Positions 1-10,667 of a stretch of 64,000 bases of DNA are shown in pieces. The stretch comes from Achatina immaculata. Lineage: Eukaryota > Mollusca > Gastropoda > Stylommatophora > Achatinidae. Position numbers and translations under genes: made by a program. Position 1 is the first letter of the stretch. Every line of letters begins with the position of its first letter. The stretch covers positions 23,258,427 through 23,322,426 of the forward strand of contig CM019713.1 in assembly GCA_009760885.1 (NCBI GenBank), written 5' to 3'. Below the pieces are notes generated by a model. That model ran no database searches and was not told where the DNA came from. It saw only the letters and a program-made list of their open reading frames with translations.

Positions 1-203
1 AGTACTAGATTACAAAAAAGTTTTCCTGGAACTGAAAGTAGGGTGATTCCGCACCATTTGTTACAACAAGCTTACTACTACCTATTATATTACAGCTGGC
101 AAGCTAACCAGCACATGCACACAAAAAATAGAAAAAAAAACTGTAAAGCAATCACATCTGATTGTCAAGTCATATAAAAAAAACAAATGATCCAGAGCGT
201 GGC

Positions 204-515
204 ATGTTGCACAGATTAAGTGTTTATGTCCTCTTAGGTGCCATGTTGTACAGAGTAAGTGTTTATGTCCTCTTAGGTGCCATGTTGTACAGAGTAAGTG
301 TTTATATCCTCTTAGGTGCCATGTTGTACAGAGTAAGTGTTTATATCCTCTTAGGTGCCATGTTGTACAGAGTAAGTGTTTATGTCCTCTTAGGTGCCAT
401 GTTGTACAGAGTAAGTGTTTATATCCTCTTAGGTGCCATGTTGTACAGAGTAAGTGTTTATATCCTCTTAGGTGCCATGTTGTACAGAGTAAGTATTTAT
501 ATCCTCTTAGATTAC
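204..515. repeat. Minisatellite, 39-bp unit, about 8 copies
   Basis: The unit contains the core TTAGGTGCCATGTTGTACAG and repeats about eight times with a few substitutions (tgt/tat before 'cctctta'). Because 39 is a multiple of three, a 13-residue peptide repeat stays open on the plus strand (162-620), but nothing else suggests that this is a gene. Confidence 0.9.
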
Positions 516-1080
516 TGCAACAAGTGCTCTATTGCTACTCCTCCTGTGGCCACCCTGGTATCCCCCAATTTTCTAAAGTTTGCTTTATGCCATTTCATTT
601 TTATGAAATATCTACATTAGAATGTTTTCACTAATCAAAAGAAATACAAGGAGGATTTTCATTTTCACAACAACAAAAGAAAAAAAAGGTGAAGAGCAAA
701 AACAGTGTTCAGCATTTGCTTTGACTGAAAAGTGAAGCTGTCCAGGAACTGAACATAAACACATAAGATTTTCACTATGACTGATAATGCTATGACTGCA
801 GAAAAGTAACTTTGAAAGGCATGTAGGTTTAGTCTGCAGGTTGTTGTGAGTGCATACACAGAAATGCATAAGAGAAAAATGTGTGAGGCTTAGCAGTCAA
901 GTATACTGTGGTATTTCAACCCTTCAGACCAAGATGACTTTGACACTGATGCAGGCAGGCATGTAACAAAGCATAGACATTAGGGTCCTGTCTGCTCTGA
1001 TGCATTCTGACCATGATGAGATGTTAACAGATGACCTTCTTCCTTTTTCTCCTACACCTCAGTCCCTGCACCTCCCACAT
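516..1080. other. Single-copy sequence, nothing recognised
   Basis: AT-rich sequence with short open frames only. I see no splice-bounded coding segment, transposon end or tandem repeat in it. Confidence 0.4.
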
Positions 1081-1081
1081 G

Positions 1082-3075
1082 CCATCACTCTGGCAACTCA
1101 ATCTAACACATCATCATCATCATCATCATCATCACTCTGACAACTCAATCTAACACATCATCATCATCACCACTCTGGCAACTCATGGCAACTCAATCTA
1201 ACACATCATCATCATCACCACTCTGACAACTCAATCTAACACATCATCATCACTCTGGCAACTCAATCTAACACATCATCACCATCACCACTCTGACAAC
1301 TCAATCTAACACATCATCACCACTCTGGCAACTCAATCTAACACATCATCATCATCATCATCACCACTCTGACAACTCAATCTAACACATCATCATCATC
1401 ACCACTCTGACAACTCAATCTGACACATCATCATCATCATCACCACTCTGGCAACTCAATCTAACACATCATCATCATCACCACTCTGGCAACTCAATCT
1501 AACACATCATCATCATCACCACTCTGGCAACTCAATCTAACACATCATCATCATCACAACTCTGGCAACTCAATCTAACACATCATCATCATCACTCTGG
1601 CAACTCAATCTAACACATCATCATCATCACCACTCTGGCAACTCAATCTAACACATCATCATCATCATCACTCTGACAACTCAATCTAACACATCATCAT
1701 CACCACTCTGGCAACTCAATCTAACATATCATCATCATCAACAAATTGGCAACTCAATCTAACACATCATCACCATCACCGCTCTGACAACTCAATCTAA
1801 CACATCATCACCACTCTGGCAACTCAATCTAACACATTATCATCATCACCACTCTGGCAACTCAATCTAACACATCATCATCATCACCACTCTGGCAACT
1901 CAATCTAACACATCATCATCATCATCACCACTCTGACAACTCAATCTAACACTCATCATCATCACTCTGACAACTCAATCTAACACATCATCATCATCAC
2001 CACTCTGACAACTCAATCTAACACATCATCATCATCACCACTCTGGCAACTCAATCTAACACATCATCACCATCACCACTCTGACAACTCAATCTAACAC
2101 ATCATCACCACTCTGGCAACTCAATCTAACACATCATCACCATCACCACTCTGACAACTCAATCTAACACATCATCACCACTCTGGCAACTCAATCTAAC
2201 ACATCATCATCATCATCACCACTCTGACAACTCAATCTAACACATCATCATCATCACTCTGACAACTCAATCTAACACATCATCATCATCACCACTCTGA
2301 CAACTCAATCTAACACATCATCATCATCACCACTCTGGCAACTCAATCTAACACATCATCACCATCACCACTCTGACAACTCAATCTAACACATCATCAC
2401 CACTCTGGCAACTCAATCTAACACATCATCACCATCACCACTCTGACAACTCAATCTAACACATCATCACCACTCTGGCAACTCAATCTAACACATCATC
2501 ATCATCATCATCACTCTGACAACTCAATCTAACACATCATCATCATCACCACTCTGACAACTCAATCTGACAAATCATCATCATCATCACCACTCTGGCA
2601 ACTCAATCTAACACATCATCATCATCACCACTCTGGCAACTCAATCTAACACATCATCATCATCACCACTCTGACAACTCAATCTAACACATCATCATCA
2701 TCACCACTCTGACAACTCAATCTGACACATCATCATCATCACCACTCTGGCAACTCAATCTAACACATCATCACCACTCTGGCAACTCAATCTAACACAC
2801 TATCATCATCACCACTCTGACAACTCAATCTAACACATCATCATCATCACCACTCTGGCAACTCAATCTAACACATCATCATCATTACCACTCTGGCAAC
2901 TCAATCTAACACATCATCATCATCACTCTGGCAATTCAATCTAACACATCATCATCATCACCACCACTCTGGCAACTCAATCTAACACATCATCATCATC
3001 ACCACTCTGGCAACTCAATCTAACACATCATCATCACCACCACTCTGGCAACTCAATTTAACATCATCATCACTG
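1082..3075. repeat. Composite minisatellite with embedded (ATC)n, about 50 copies
   Basis: A 2-kb array built from a fixed part, close to CACTCTGGCAACTCAATCTA, followed by 'acacatcatcatcatcac' in which the number of ATC triplets varies. Units therefore range from about 31 to 43 bp. A GGC/GAC change ('tctggcaac' versus 'tctgacaac') marks two unit classes. Blocks such as long-short-long unit runs recur near 2050-2170 and 2340-2470, which suggests internal block duplication. Confidence 0.9.
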
Positions 3076-3376
3076 ACAACTCAGCCTAATACACCATCAC
3101 CTTTCACTTTGCTCACTGTCTTAATGATTCTGGTAAGTGAAGCTACACTTTATATAAATTGTTTATATTTTGTATAAACTGTGTATTTATCATATTATTC
3201 CTGCTTTTACTATATGTTAGTATTGTACTGAGATTTATATGTTATCTTGTACAATCTGATACAATATTTTTGGGGGCTGGGAGCAGTAAATAATGTTCCC
3301 CTTATAATTTATTCTTCACTTTAAGCCATGTGAGCTTATGAAAGGTTTCACAGGAAACCTTCCTACAGAGGGAGAA

Positions 3377-3895
3377 ACCTATACCACCCTAGGTTCTAAC
3401 TTAATGATGTCCATCTTCTCTAGTTTAATCTATACCACTCTAGGTTCTAACTTAATGATGTCCATCTTCTCTAGTTTAACCTATACCACTCTAGGTTCTA
3501 ACTTAATGATGTCCATCTTCTCTAGTTTAACCTATACCACTTCTAGGCTCTAACTTAAGGATGTCCATCTTCTCTAGTTTAACCTATACCACTTCTAGTT
3601 TCTAACTCAAGGATGCCCATCTTCTCTAGTTTAACCTATATCACTTTTAGGTTCTAACTTAAGGATGTCCATCTTCTCTAGTTTAACCTATACCACTTCT
3701 AGGTTCTAACTTAAGGATGCCCATCTTCTCTAGTATAACCTATACCACTTTTAGGTTATAATTTAAGGATGCCCATCTTCTCTAGTTTAACCTATACCAC
3801 TTTTAGGTTCTAACTTAAGGATTTTCATCTTCTCTAGTTTAACCTATACCACTTCTAGGTTCTAATTTAAGGATGCCCATCTTCTCTAGTTTATT
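3377..3895. repeat. Minisatellite, 51-53-bp unit, about 10 copies
   Basis: The unit contains TCCATCTTCTCTAGTTTAAC and TATACCACT(T/C)(C/T)TAGG. The first three copies are 51 bp and nearly identical; later ones have indels and substitutions, so the array is more homogeneous at its left end. Confidence 0.88.
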
Positions 3896-3927
3896 CTAGC
3901 TATTTTAATGTTACTAGCTTTGCTTTG

Positions 3928-4304
3928 CTTTCCAGACTAAATGTTTACGAAGAATTAGAAAAATATTTTGGCCAAACACCATAAGAAATAACATCTTATT
4001 AGCAGAAATGCAGATGAAACCACTGACAACAATTATTGAGGAAAGACGATGGCGATGGTTGGGACATGTGCTCCGAATGACTGACAACACACTACCAAAA
4101 ATAGCACTAAGATGGACACCACAGGGGAGCAGAAGTAAGGGTAGACCAAAAGAGACATGGAGAAGAACAACAGAAAGGATGTTGAGCAATAGAGGGCTCA
4201 CCTGGGCAAGAGCAGAAAAAAAGGCGAAGGACAGGCATTTGTGGAAAACCCTTGCGGAAGCCCCATGTGCCCTGGGCACTTAAGGTTCAGAGAGAGAGAG
4301 CTTT
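3928..4304 (+). mobile_element. LINE family C, 3' end of reverse transcriptase ORF plus (AG)n tail
   Basis: A 5'-truncated non-LTR retrotransposon fragment. The plus strand encodes the C-terminal tail after the reverse transcriptase domain: a TKCLRRIRKIF stretch, then RRWRWLGHVLRM and KGRPKETWRRT, ending at the stop at 4281-4283. This arrangement (WxGHxxR, GRPxxTWRR) is typical of RTE/jockey-related LINE C-termini. After the stop the sequence reads CTTAAGGTTC followed by (AG)n. Two other copies (34.8 and 47.8 kb) end in exactly the same way, which defines the 3' terminus of the family. The reading frame is open from the Met at 4008, so this tail is less decayed than the 35-kb copy. The exact clade is not assignable from this part alone. 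Confidence 0.8.
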
Positions 4305-4517
4305 GCTTGTGAATTCCTGTTCCAATGACACAGTTGAACTGCCTGTCTATTTGTTTTCTGGATAATAAAATTCGTTTTGGTGAGAGTCAAGAGCAAGGCT
4401 CAGGGAGCAGGCACAAAGAGAGGAATATGTGACCCATATATCTTTTCTTACCAACTCTACTGCCATTTTATGCTTTATTGTTCTACTGGTGCTGAGGAAA
4501 ACAATTTTACGTGCCAT

Positions 4518-4848
4518 TATGTTCACAGAAAGCAGAACAACTTATTACTTGTCTAAAACTTGCTATGAACCAATATGTTCTCAGGAAGCAGAACAACTTA
4601 TTACTTGTCTAAAACTTGGTATGAACCAATATGTTCACAGGAAGCAGAACAACTTATTACTTGTCTAAAACTTGGTATGAACCAATATGTTCACAGGAAG
4701 CAGAACAACTTATTACTTGTCTAAAACTTGGTATGAACCAATATGTTCACAGGAAGCAGAACAACTTATTACTTGTCTAAAACTTGGTATGAACCAATAT
4801 GTTCACAGGAAGCAGAACAACTTATTACTTGTCTAAAACTTGGTATGA
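4518..4848. repeat. Minisatellite, 56-bp unit, about 6 copies
   Basis: The unit contains CAGAACAACTTATTACTTGT and GGTATGAACCAATATGTTCA. Internal copies are almost identical; the first copy differs at several sites. Confidence 0.9.
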
Positions 4849-5615
4849 ATTCCCCACTCCTCCCTCCAAGCAACTAATAACAAATCTCTCTTCGGGACAA
4901 ACAAGGGATAAGAAAAAAAAAAAACAAACAAACACATACAAAGATCTAAATATAATAAGAAAAAAAATTGCAGCTGAGCTGAAAGAGACAACATTACTTG
5001 TATTTTTCTATTTGACTTATGAAGAAAAATGAAAAAACTCAACACAAAAATGTTTCTCAGGTTAAAACCACAAATGTTTATCTTTCTATCAGACTTGGAT
5101 AAGTCCATGAGGTGTGAGTGGCTACATTAACACGCGCCTTCCATCTATCATATCTGAACAGACCCTGAGAAACTCTGCTTGCTAACTAACTTGGCTTAGA
5201 CACACATGATTTTCATGATACAGTAACAGCCTTCTTGCTGCCTTTCTACATGAATAAGAAACAAGCCCAAGTTATTGTCTTGATGATATACATGAAACAT
5301 ATGTAAGAAACTTCCAAAGCAGGTATGTGATCATGGTGGGTGGTCTACTGTCAGCATTCTTTCTCTCTGCTGGAATGTTAATTCTGTCACAGGTAGAACT
5401 GAGATATATATATATATATAATTTTTCCACTGACATTTTCCATTAGCTCTGTTCAAGTATGCATTTCATGCAGCCTCACCCCACAAAAACTTCTCATGTA
5501 TTGAAAGTAAAATGACTTCATGAAACATGTACAGTCACACCCTACTATACTTTTATTTCTGATATTTAAGTTCTTATTTGTCCCAAGTTTGTTAATCTGG
5601 GATCTCCATTATATA
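4849..5615. other. Single-copy AT-rich sequence
   Basis: No coding exon, element end or repeat seen except a short (TA)n tract at about 5405-5420. It ends at the TA target dinucleotide of the first mariner. Confidence 0.4.
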
Positions 5616-6931
5616 CAAGGTCCGACAGTTAAGTAACGAGGCTGATTTTATTATGGCCAAGACAAAAATGCCATCTATGAAGCAAAGCATGGAATCCAAA
5701 GAGGCAACCTTCATCTATGATCTGGCAACTTTTCATCGCCTCCCGTTAAGTAGACGACAAACAAGCCGCCATTTTGTTGACCTAGTCAGAGGTGCATTTT
5801 TACATAATCAGCATGGACCAAAAAAAGCTAACAATAAATTATGGTCAAATCTCGGAAAAAGTGCCAATGAGGCAGTTGAATTGATGTGAAAAGTTTATGG
5901 GGATAATTGTTTATATCCTGCACAGATATTCAGATGGTATTCATGATTCAGAAGTGGCGCGGAAATGATTACAAATGCAACTGGACATGGATGCCCAATT
6001 TCTGTTCGTAATGAGGAACTCGTTGCAAAAGTCAGAGAACGGATACAAGAAGATCGTTGTTTGACTGTGAGGAAGATGACAGATGAATTTAGTGTTAACT
6101 AAGAGACAATCTGTAAAATTTTAGTGGAAGATTTGGACAAGAAAAAAGTTGCTTCCCGGTTTCTACCACATTTGTTGTCCGATGATAAAAAACATCAGTG
6201 TCTTGAGTACGCAAAAGACATCATCAAAATGTGTCGCAGAAATAAACATTTCTTAAATTTGATTGTTGCAGAGGATGAAACATGGATTTTCCTCTATGAT
6301 CTCACAACTAAATGCCAAAGTGCTCAATGGAAATCATCATCATCATCACCAAAAGGCAACAAATTTCATCTTCAAAAGTTGAAAGTGAAGACAATGTTGG
6401 TGTGCTTCTACGATAGCACAGGAGTTGTTCACATGAATTTATTCCAAAGAGACAGATTGTCAATGCCAAAGTTTATTTAAGTATTTTGAAACGCCTATTG
6501 AAAAGTATTCTCTGAGTCCGACCCGAGTATTCAACACCTGGCAGTTTTTTCCTTCCTCGTGATTATGCACCGGCTTACCGGGCGATAGTTGTACAGGAAT
6601 TTTTGGCCCAAAAACAAGTGTGTGTTCTCAGCCATCCACCCTATTCCCCAGATTTGTCTCCCTGCGATTATTTTCTATTCCCAAAATTAAAGTTACCATT
6701 GAAAGGACGCTTCTTTGACGATACTGATGACACCCAAAGGGGCCTAACATCGAGTTTAAGGGCCATACCAACAGAAGAACTGCAGAGGTCGTTCCAGTGT
6801 TTGTTAGATCGTGCCACTCGCTGTATCAGTGCACAAGGGGCTTACTTTGAATAAAATACAGGTTATATCTTTAACTGTTGTTTATTTTAATTTTTATGTA
6901 ATTAGTTTCATTACTTAATTGTCGGACTTTG
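5616..6931 (+). mobile_element. Mariner transposon, copy 1 (full length, inactive)
   Basis: A complete mariner-type element of 1316 bp with terminal inverted repeats. The left end starts CAAGGTCCGACAGTTAAGTA, and the right end reads the imperfect inverse (TACTTAATTGTCGGACTTTG). Both ends abut a TA dinucleotide (5614-5615 and 6932-6933), the expected Tc1/mariner target duplication. The length is typical of the family, about 1.3 kb. The second copy at 15.8-18.5 kb has the same ends. Confidence 0.92.
5653..6854 (+). pseudogene. Mariner DD34D transposase, broken by stops and frameshifts
   Basis: The transposase remnant reads from the Met at 5653 to the stop at 6852-6854. The N-terminal part is interrupted by in-frame stops (TGA at 5887-5889, another TGA near 5946, TAA near 6103) and by TAA at 6478-6480, after which the frame shifts. 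The catalytic triad can still be placed: D in AEDETWIF at 6274-6276, D in RDYAPAY at 6561-6563 and D in SPDLSPCDYF at 6666-6668. The last two are separated by exactly 34 residues, the DD34D signature of mariner. The usual HDNAP motif around the second Asp has decayed to RDYAP. In the intact family this protein binds the terminal repeats and performs cut-and-paste transposition. This copy cannot make a functional enzyme. Confidence 0.9.
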
Positions 6932-6936
6932 TATGT

Positions 6937-7205
6937 GTTGAAATCTTGCCTTACTTTTTGGTATCTCATTTAGAATATATGTTGAAATCTTGCCTTACTT
7001 TTCAATATCTCATTTACAATATGTGCTGAAATTTTACCTTACTTTCTGGTATCCCATTTAGAATATATGCTGAAATCTTGCCTTACTTTCCAATATCTCA
7101 TTTAGAATATGTGCTGAAATTTTGCCTTACTTTCTGGTATCTCATATACAATATGTGCTGAAATCTTGACTTACTCTCTGGTATCTCATGTACAATATGT
7201 AATCA
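6937..7205. repeat. Minisatellite, 44-bp unit, about 6 copies
   Basis: The unit contains GAAATCTTGCCTTACTTT and GGTATCTCATTTAGAATAT. It begins a few bases outside the right end of the mariner element, so the transposon sits at the edge of the array. Confidence 0.85.
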
Positions 7206-7557
7206 AACCTTCCATTCCTCTTAATTTCAACAGGACTGACTCTGTTAAGTTGAGAATACTTTTTTTGTTCAGCCAAAATGATATTTTCAAAAGAGTTTAA
7301 CAGTAAACTTGCTAGCTATATCTCCTGCCAAGTATGTTTCATACACTGACTGACTGAAGCAATTACTGCAGCAAATTCTCTTTCTCTCTTCCTCACTTAC
7401 AACTTTACCACACTGCCTCTCTTCTATCTCATATGTGTGGATCAAACGATCAACACAGGTATCCACGAATTTAAAAAAAAACAGGCATATAAACATTAAC
7501 AATAACGGTATAATACATGGGAATTTATTCAATGAAATTAAATTTGGTGTTATATAC
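7206..7557. other. Single-copy spacer between the 44-bp array and the Tc1-like element
   Basis: Nothing recognised. Short open frames on both strands have no motif support. Confidence 0.4.
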
Positions 7558-7719
7558 AGTCATTTGCAAAAGTTTAAGACCATCTGTCATTTTTCTGAAA
7601 TTTCACAGCTGCACAAAAACATGTAATCTAGTTCTGAAGATATGTGAAGAAATGAGACAGCAGATGAAAACTTACACTCTTGTCAACAAAAAGATACATA
7701 TGTATGGCCAGCTTTGTTG

Positions 7720-9560
7720 TTTATGACAGACAGAATAGGATATGGCATACTGTCAGTTAGAGATTTGCAGCAGTCATATGGAAGGTCACTGTACCAAGTC
7801 TACTTTATTACTTCAGTCAAAGCTTGGCAGTATGATGCCTGTTTTTCTGCAGCCTTATCCTTTCAAAGTCTCCACAAACTCTCTGTGGGCTTGAGGTCCA
7901 GTCAGGCGCAGTACTTCTGCTCCCTGTCAGGTAGTCCTTCACAGCCTTGGATCTATAGCATGGGGCGCCACGTCAGGTAGTCCTTCACAGCCTTGGATCT
8001 ATGGCATGGGCCGCCACGTCAGGTAGTTCTTCACAGCCTTGGATCTATGGCATGGGCCGCCACGTCAGGTAGTCCTTCACAGCCTTGGATCTATGGCATG
8101 GGCCGCCACGTCAGGTAGTCCTTCACAGCCTTGGATCTATGGCATGGGCCGCCACGTCAGGTAGTCCTTCACAGCCTTGGATCTATGGCATGGGCCGCCA
8201 CGTCAGGTAGTCCTTCACAGCCTTGGATCTATGGCATGGGGCGCCACGTCAGGTAGTCCTTCACAGCCTTGGATCTATGGCATGGGGCGCCACGTCAGGT
8301 AGTCCTTCACAGCCTTGGATCTATGGCATGGGCAGCCAAGTCAGGTAGTCCTTCACAGCCTTGGATCTATGGCATGGGCCGCCACGTCAGGTAGTCCTTC
8401 ACAGCCTTGGATCTATGGCATGGGGCGCCAAGTCAGGTAGTCCTTCACAGCCTTGGATCTATGGCATGGGGCGCCACGTCAGGTAGTCCTTCACAGCCTT
8501 GGATCTATGGCATGGGGCGCCACGTCAGGTAGTCCTTCACAGCCTTGGATCTATGGCATGGGCCGCCACGCCAGGTAGTCCTTCACAGCCTTGGATCTAT
8601 GGCATGGGCCGCCACGTCAGGTAGTCCTTCACAGCCTTGGATCTATGGCATGGGCCGCCACGTCAGGTAGTCCTTCACAGCCTTGGATCTATGGCATGGG
8701 CCGCCACGTCAGGTAGTCCTTCACAGCCTTGGATATATGGCATGGGGCGCCACGTCAGGTAGTCCTTCACAGCCTTGGATCTATGGCATGGGGCGCCACG
8801 TCAGGTAGTCCTTCACAGCCTTGGATCTATGGCATGGGCCGCCACGTCAGGTAGTCCTTCACAGCCTTGGATCTATGGCATGGGCCGCCACGTCAGGTAG
8901 TCCTTCACAGCCTTGGATCTATAGCATGGGGCGCCACGTCAGGTAGTCCTTCACAGCCTTGGATATATGTCATTGGGCGCCATCATCCATGAAAACTGAA
9001 CATTTATTCACTGTCGTATGAGTTACCAGATTGTCTTTTAACATTTCCACATAGCGAGGACCAGTTATTGTAGTTCCCTTCGGCAAAAAAAAAAGTGTAT
9101 TGAAGCAGATAGCCAGGATTGTGACACTGCACCTAGATAGCCAGGATTGTGACACCGCACCTCACATCACCCGCCTAAGAGGAAGCCTCACGGTGTTAAC
9201 GATGTGCTTGTCATGAAATCTTGCACCTTTTCGTCTTGGAACATGTGATACACGTCAGGCAACGTGCTGTACAGCTAATTCATCAGGAAAAAAAAAAGAA
9301 CTTGGCTCCGATTATCAACAGTCCATGATTGATTTGGCTTAGCAAACTCAGGTCCTTTCTTTCTCGTTAACGGGATTAGTCTAGGGGTTTTCTGGCGTGT
9401 GTGTGTGTTTCAGGATTACATGATTTTAATCCAAATTCTTTGCTCAGACACCGGGAAACAGTACTCATATCTGTCCCTGCTGAATGTAGAAGCCCCCCCC
9501 CCCCCGACTTTCCTGCACGAACTCCTCGGAGAACGCAGAACAATTCACGTACGGTTCTGT
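7720..9560 (-). pseudogene. Tc1-like transposase, decayed and split by the satellite
   Basis: Read on the minus strand from about 9400 downward. A WTVDNRSQVLF segment leads to a PDE that should be the first catalytic Asp region. It is followed by a KGTTITGPRYVEMLKDNL stretch and then FMDDGA (about 8977-8995), matching the family's F-M-x-D-G-A-P-C-H motif with the second catalytic Asp. The satellite follows. Left of it (about 7900 to 7720) the frame resumes with D-L-x-P-T-E-x-L-W (matching DLNPIENLW, with the catalytic Glu kept), KDKAAEKQ, ALTEVIK and SLTDSMP. Stops and frameshifts are scattered throughout, a poly-A run at 9089-9099 interrupts the frame, and a 30-bp direct duplication lies at about 9105-9165. 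The protein is not functional. Confidence 0.82.
7926..8975. repeat. 46-bp satellite derived from Tc1 transposase coding sequence, about 23 copies
   Basis: The plus-strand unit is made of GTCAGGTAGTCCTTCACAGC plus CTTGGATCTATGGCATGGGC plus CGCCAC. On the minus strand the same 46 bp reads G-A-P-C-H-R-S-K-A-V-K-D-Y-L-T, the transposase segment that immediately follows the second catalytic Asp. The first copy (near 8975) is continuous with FMDD upstream, and the last copy (near 7926) is continuous with the C-terminal half. The array is therefore an in-place tandem amplification of transposase sequence. As 46 is not a multiple of three, each copy shifts frame. Copies are very homogeneous, with gcc/gcg, cacg/caag and tatg/tata as the main variants. 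Confidence 0.93.
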
Positions 9561-9964
9561 CATGACGTGGAGCTGTTCTCCTGGGACCTCCAGTTCTGGC
9601 TGAAGTCTCCAGTATCTGGATATTTCATGATGGCATTATAAACAATCTTGCTAACATTCACTTTTCTGCTTACTTCACGTTCAGAGTGTCCATCATAACA
9701 TAAACTCACTACGGCGGTCCTCTGACTTACACTTCAAGATGGTTTTCTGCCCATTTTTAGCTACACATAAAATATATACACAACCTCTTAGCATGAAAAC
9801 CAGAAGCGGACTGACACCCGAACGCTTGCCTATACTCTATAAATAGCTGCTAATGTAATCTGATGCAACATCGACACTTAGTTGCGCAATACGGGGAAGA
9901 TATAACCCATTCAGCTGAAATCTCACAAAAACAACAGGCGGCCTTAAACTACAGCAAATGACTG

Positions 9965-10435
9965 TGATACATAGATATCCTTCAGCACACTAAGAAATGC
10001 ATTACATCAATACAAAGTGAGGATTTAGATTTCAGAAATTAACAGTGCGTGATATTTACTGTTACAGAAAGGAATTTAGTATTCGTTTAACACTTGTGCT
10101 AGTCTGAAACCAAGGGCTTTCACTCTCAGTACTGGCAACCGCCAGTTGTCTCCCCTGTCTTCCCAATTCTCTGCCCCTAGTAACGCTTCTAGCTGTTGGT
10201 TCCAGTAACCAGAGACTTCAGTGGGCCGGTGGAACCACGGAGCTGGAGATAACGCTAGACTGTTTCGCACTTTTCAAAACTGCTCCTGTGAATGTTGTAC
10301 ATCACGTTTTCATGTGATTCACGTGAAAGAAAATAACATTACTATACAACCTGAAAGTTTCCAGCCCCTCGTAAATTCGTCTCTAGATATTTTATACGAG
10401 AGAGAAGTGAGGGGAAGAGAGACAAACAGAGAGTG

Positions 10436-10437
<2 letters not shown>
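9965..10437. other. Single-copy sequence, nothing recognised
   Basis: Open frames on both strands (for example 10076-10270 minus) carry no recognisable motif or convincing splice borders. Confidence 0.4.
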
Positions 10438-10483
<46 letters not shown>

Positions 10484-10542
10484 CCTGAAAGAAAGTGAGT
10501 GTGACAGAGAGAGAATGACAGAGTGAGTGAGAGACAGTGAGT

Positions 10543-10590
<48 letters not shown>
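10438..10590. repeat. (GA)n microsatellites with interruptions
   Basis: Two nearly pure GA tracts (about 10439-10481 and 10545-10588) are separated by a degenerate purine-rich stretch. The serine/leucine-rich frame on the minus strand here is a by-product. Confidence 0.95.
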
Positions 10591-10591
<1 letters not shown>

Positions 10592-10667
10592 GGCGGTGAA
10601 GGATTGTAAATGTTCTAAGTTATAGTATAAACAACTTCCACACGAGAAGCACAAAAAAAAAACGTTA

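Larger units (their letters stand above)
7558..9964 (-). mobile_element. Tc1-like transposon copy 1, expanded internally by a 46-bp satellite
   Basis: The left end, CAGTCATTTGCAAAAGTTTA at 7558 preceded by TATA, mirrors the right end at about 9944-9964, which reads TTAAACTACAGCAAATGACTG. These are Tc1-type terminal repeats, beginning CAGT. The TA duplication is clear on the left and altered (TG) on the right. Without the internal array of about 1.05 kb the element would be about 1.36 kb, within the usual Tc1-like range. Transposase coding sequence runs on the minus strand on both sides of the array, so the array is internal to the element. Confidence 0.85.

Noticed and set aside
1082..3075. 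CRISPR-like array of short repeats
   Set aside because: All arrays here are head-to-tail repeats without unique spacers, in a eukaryotic context.
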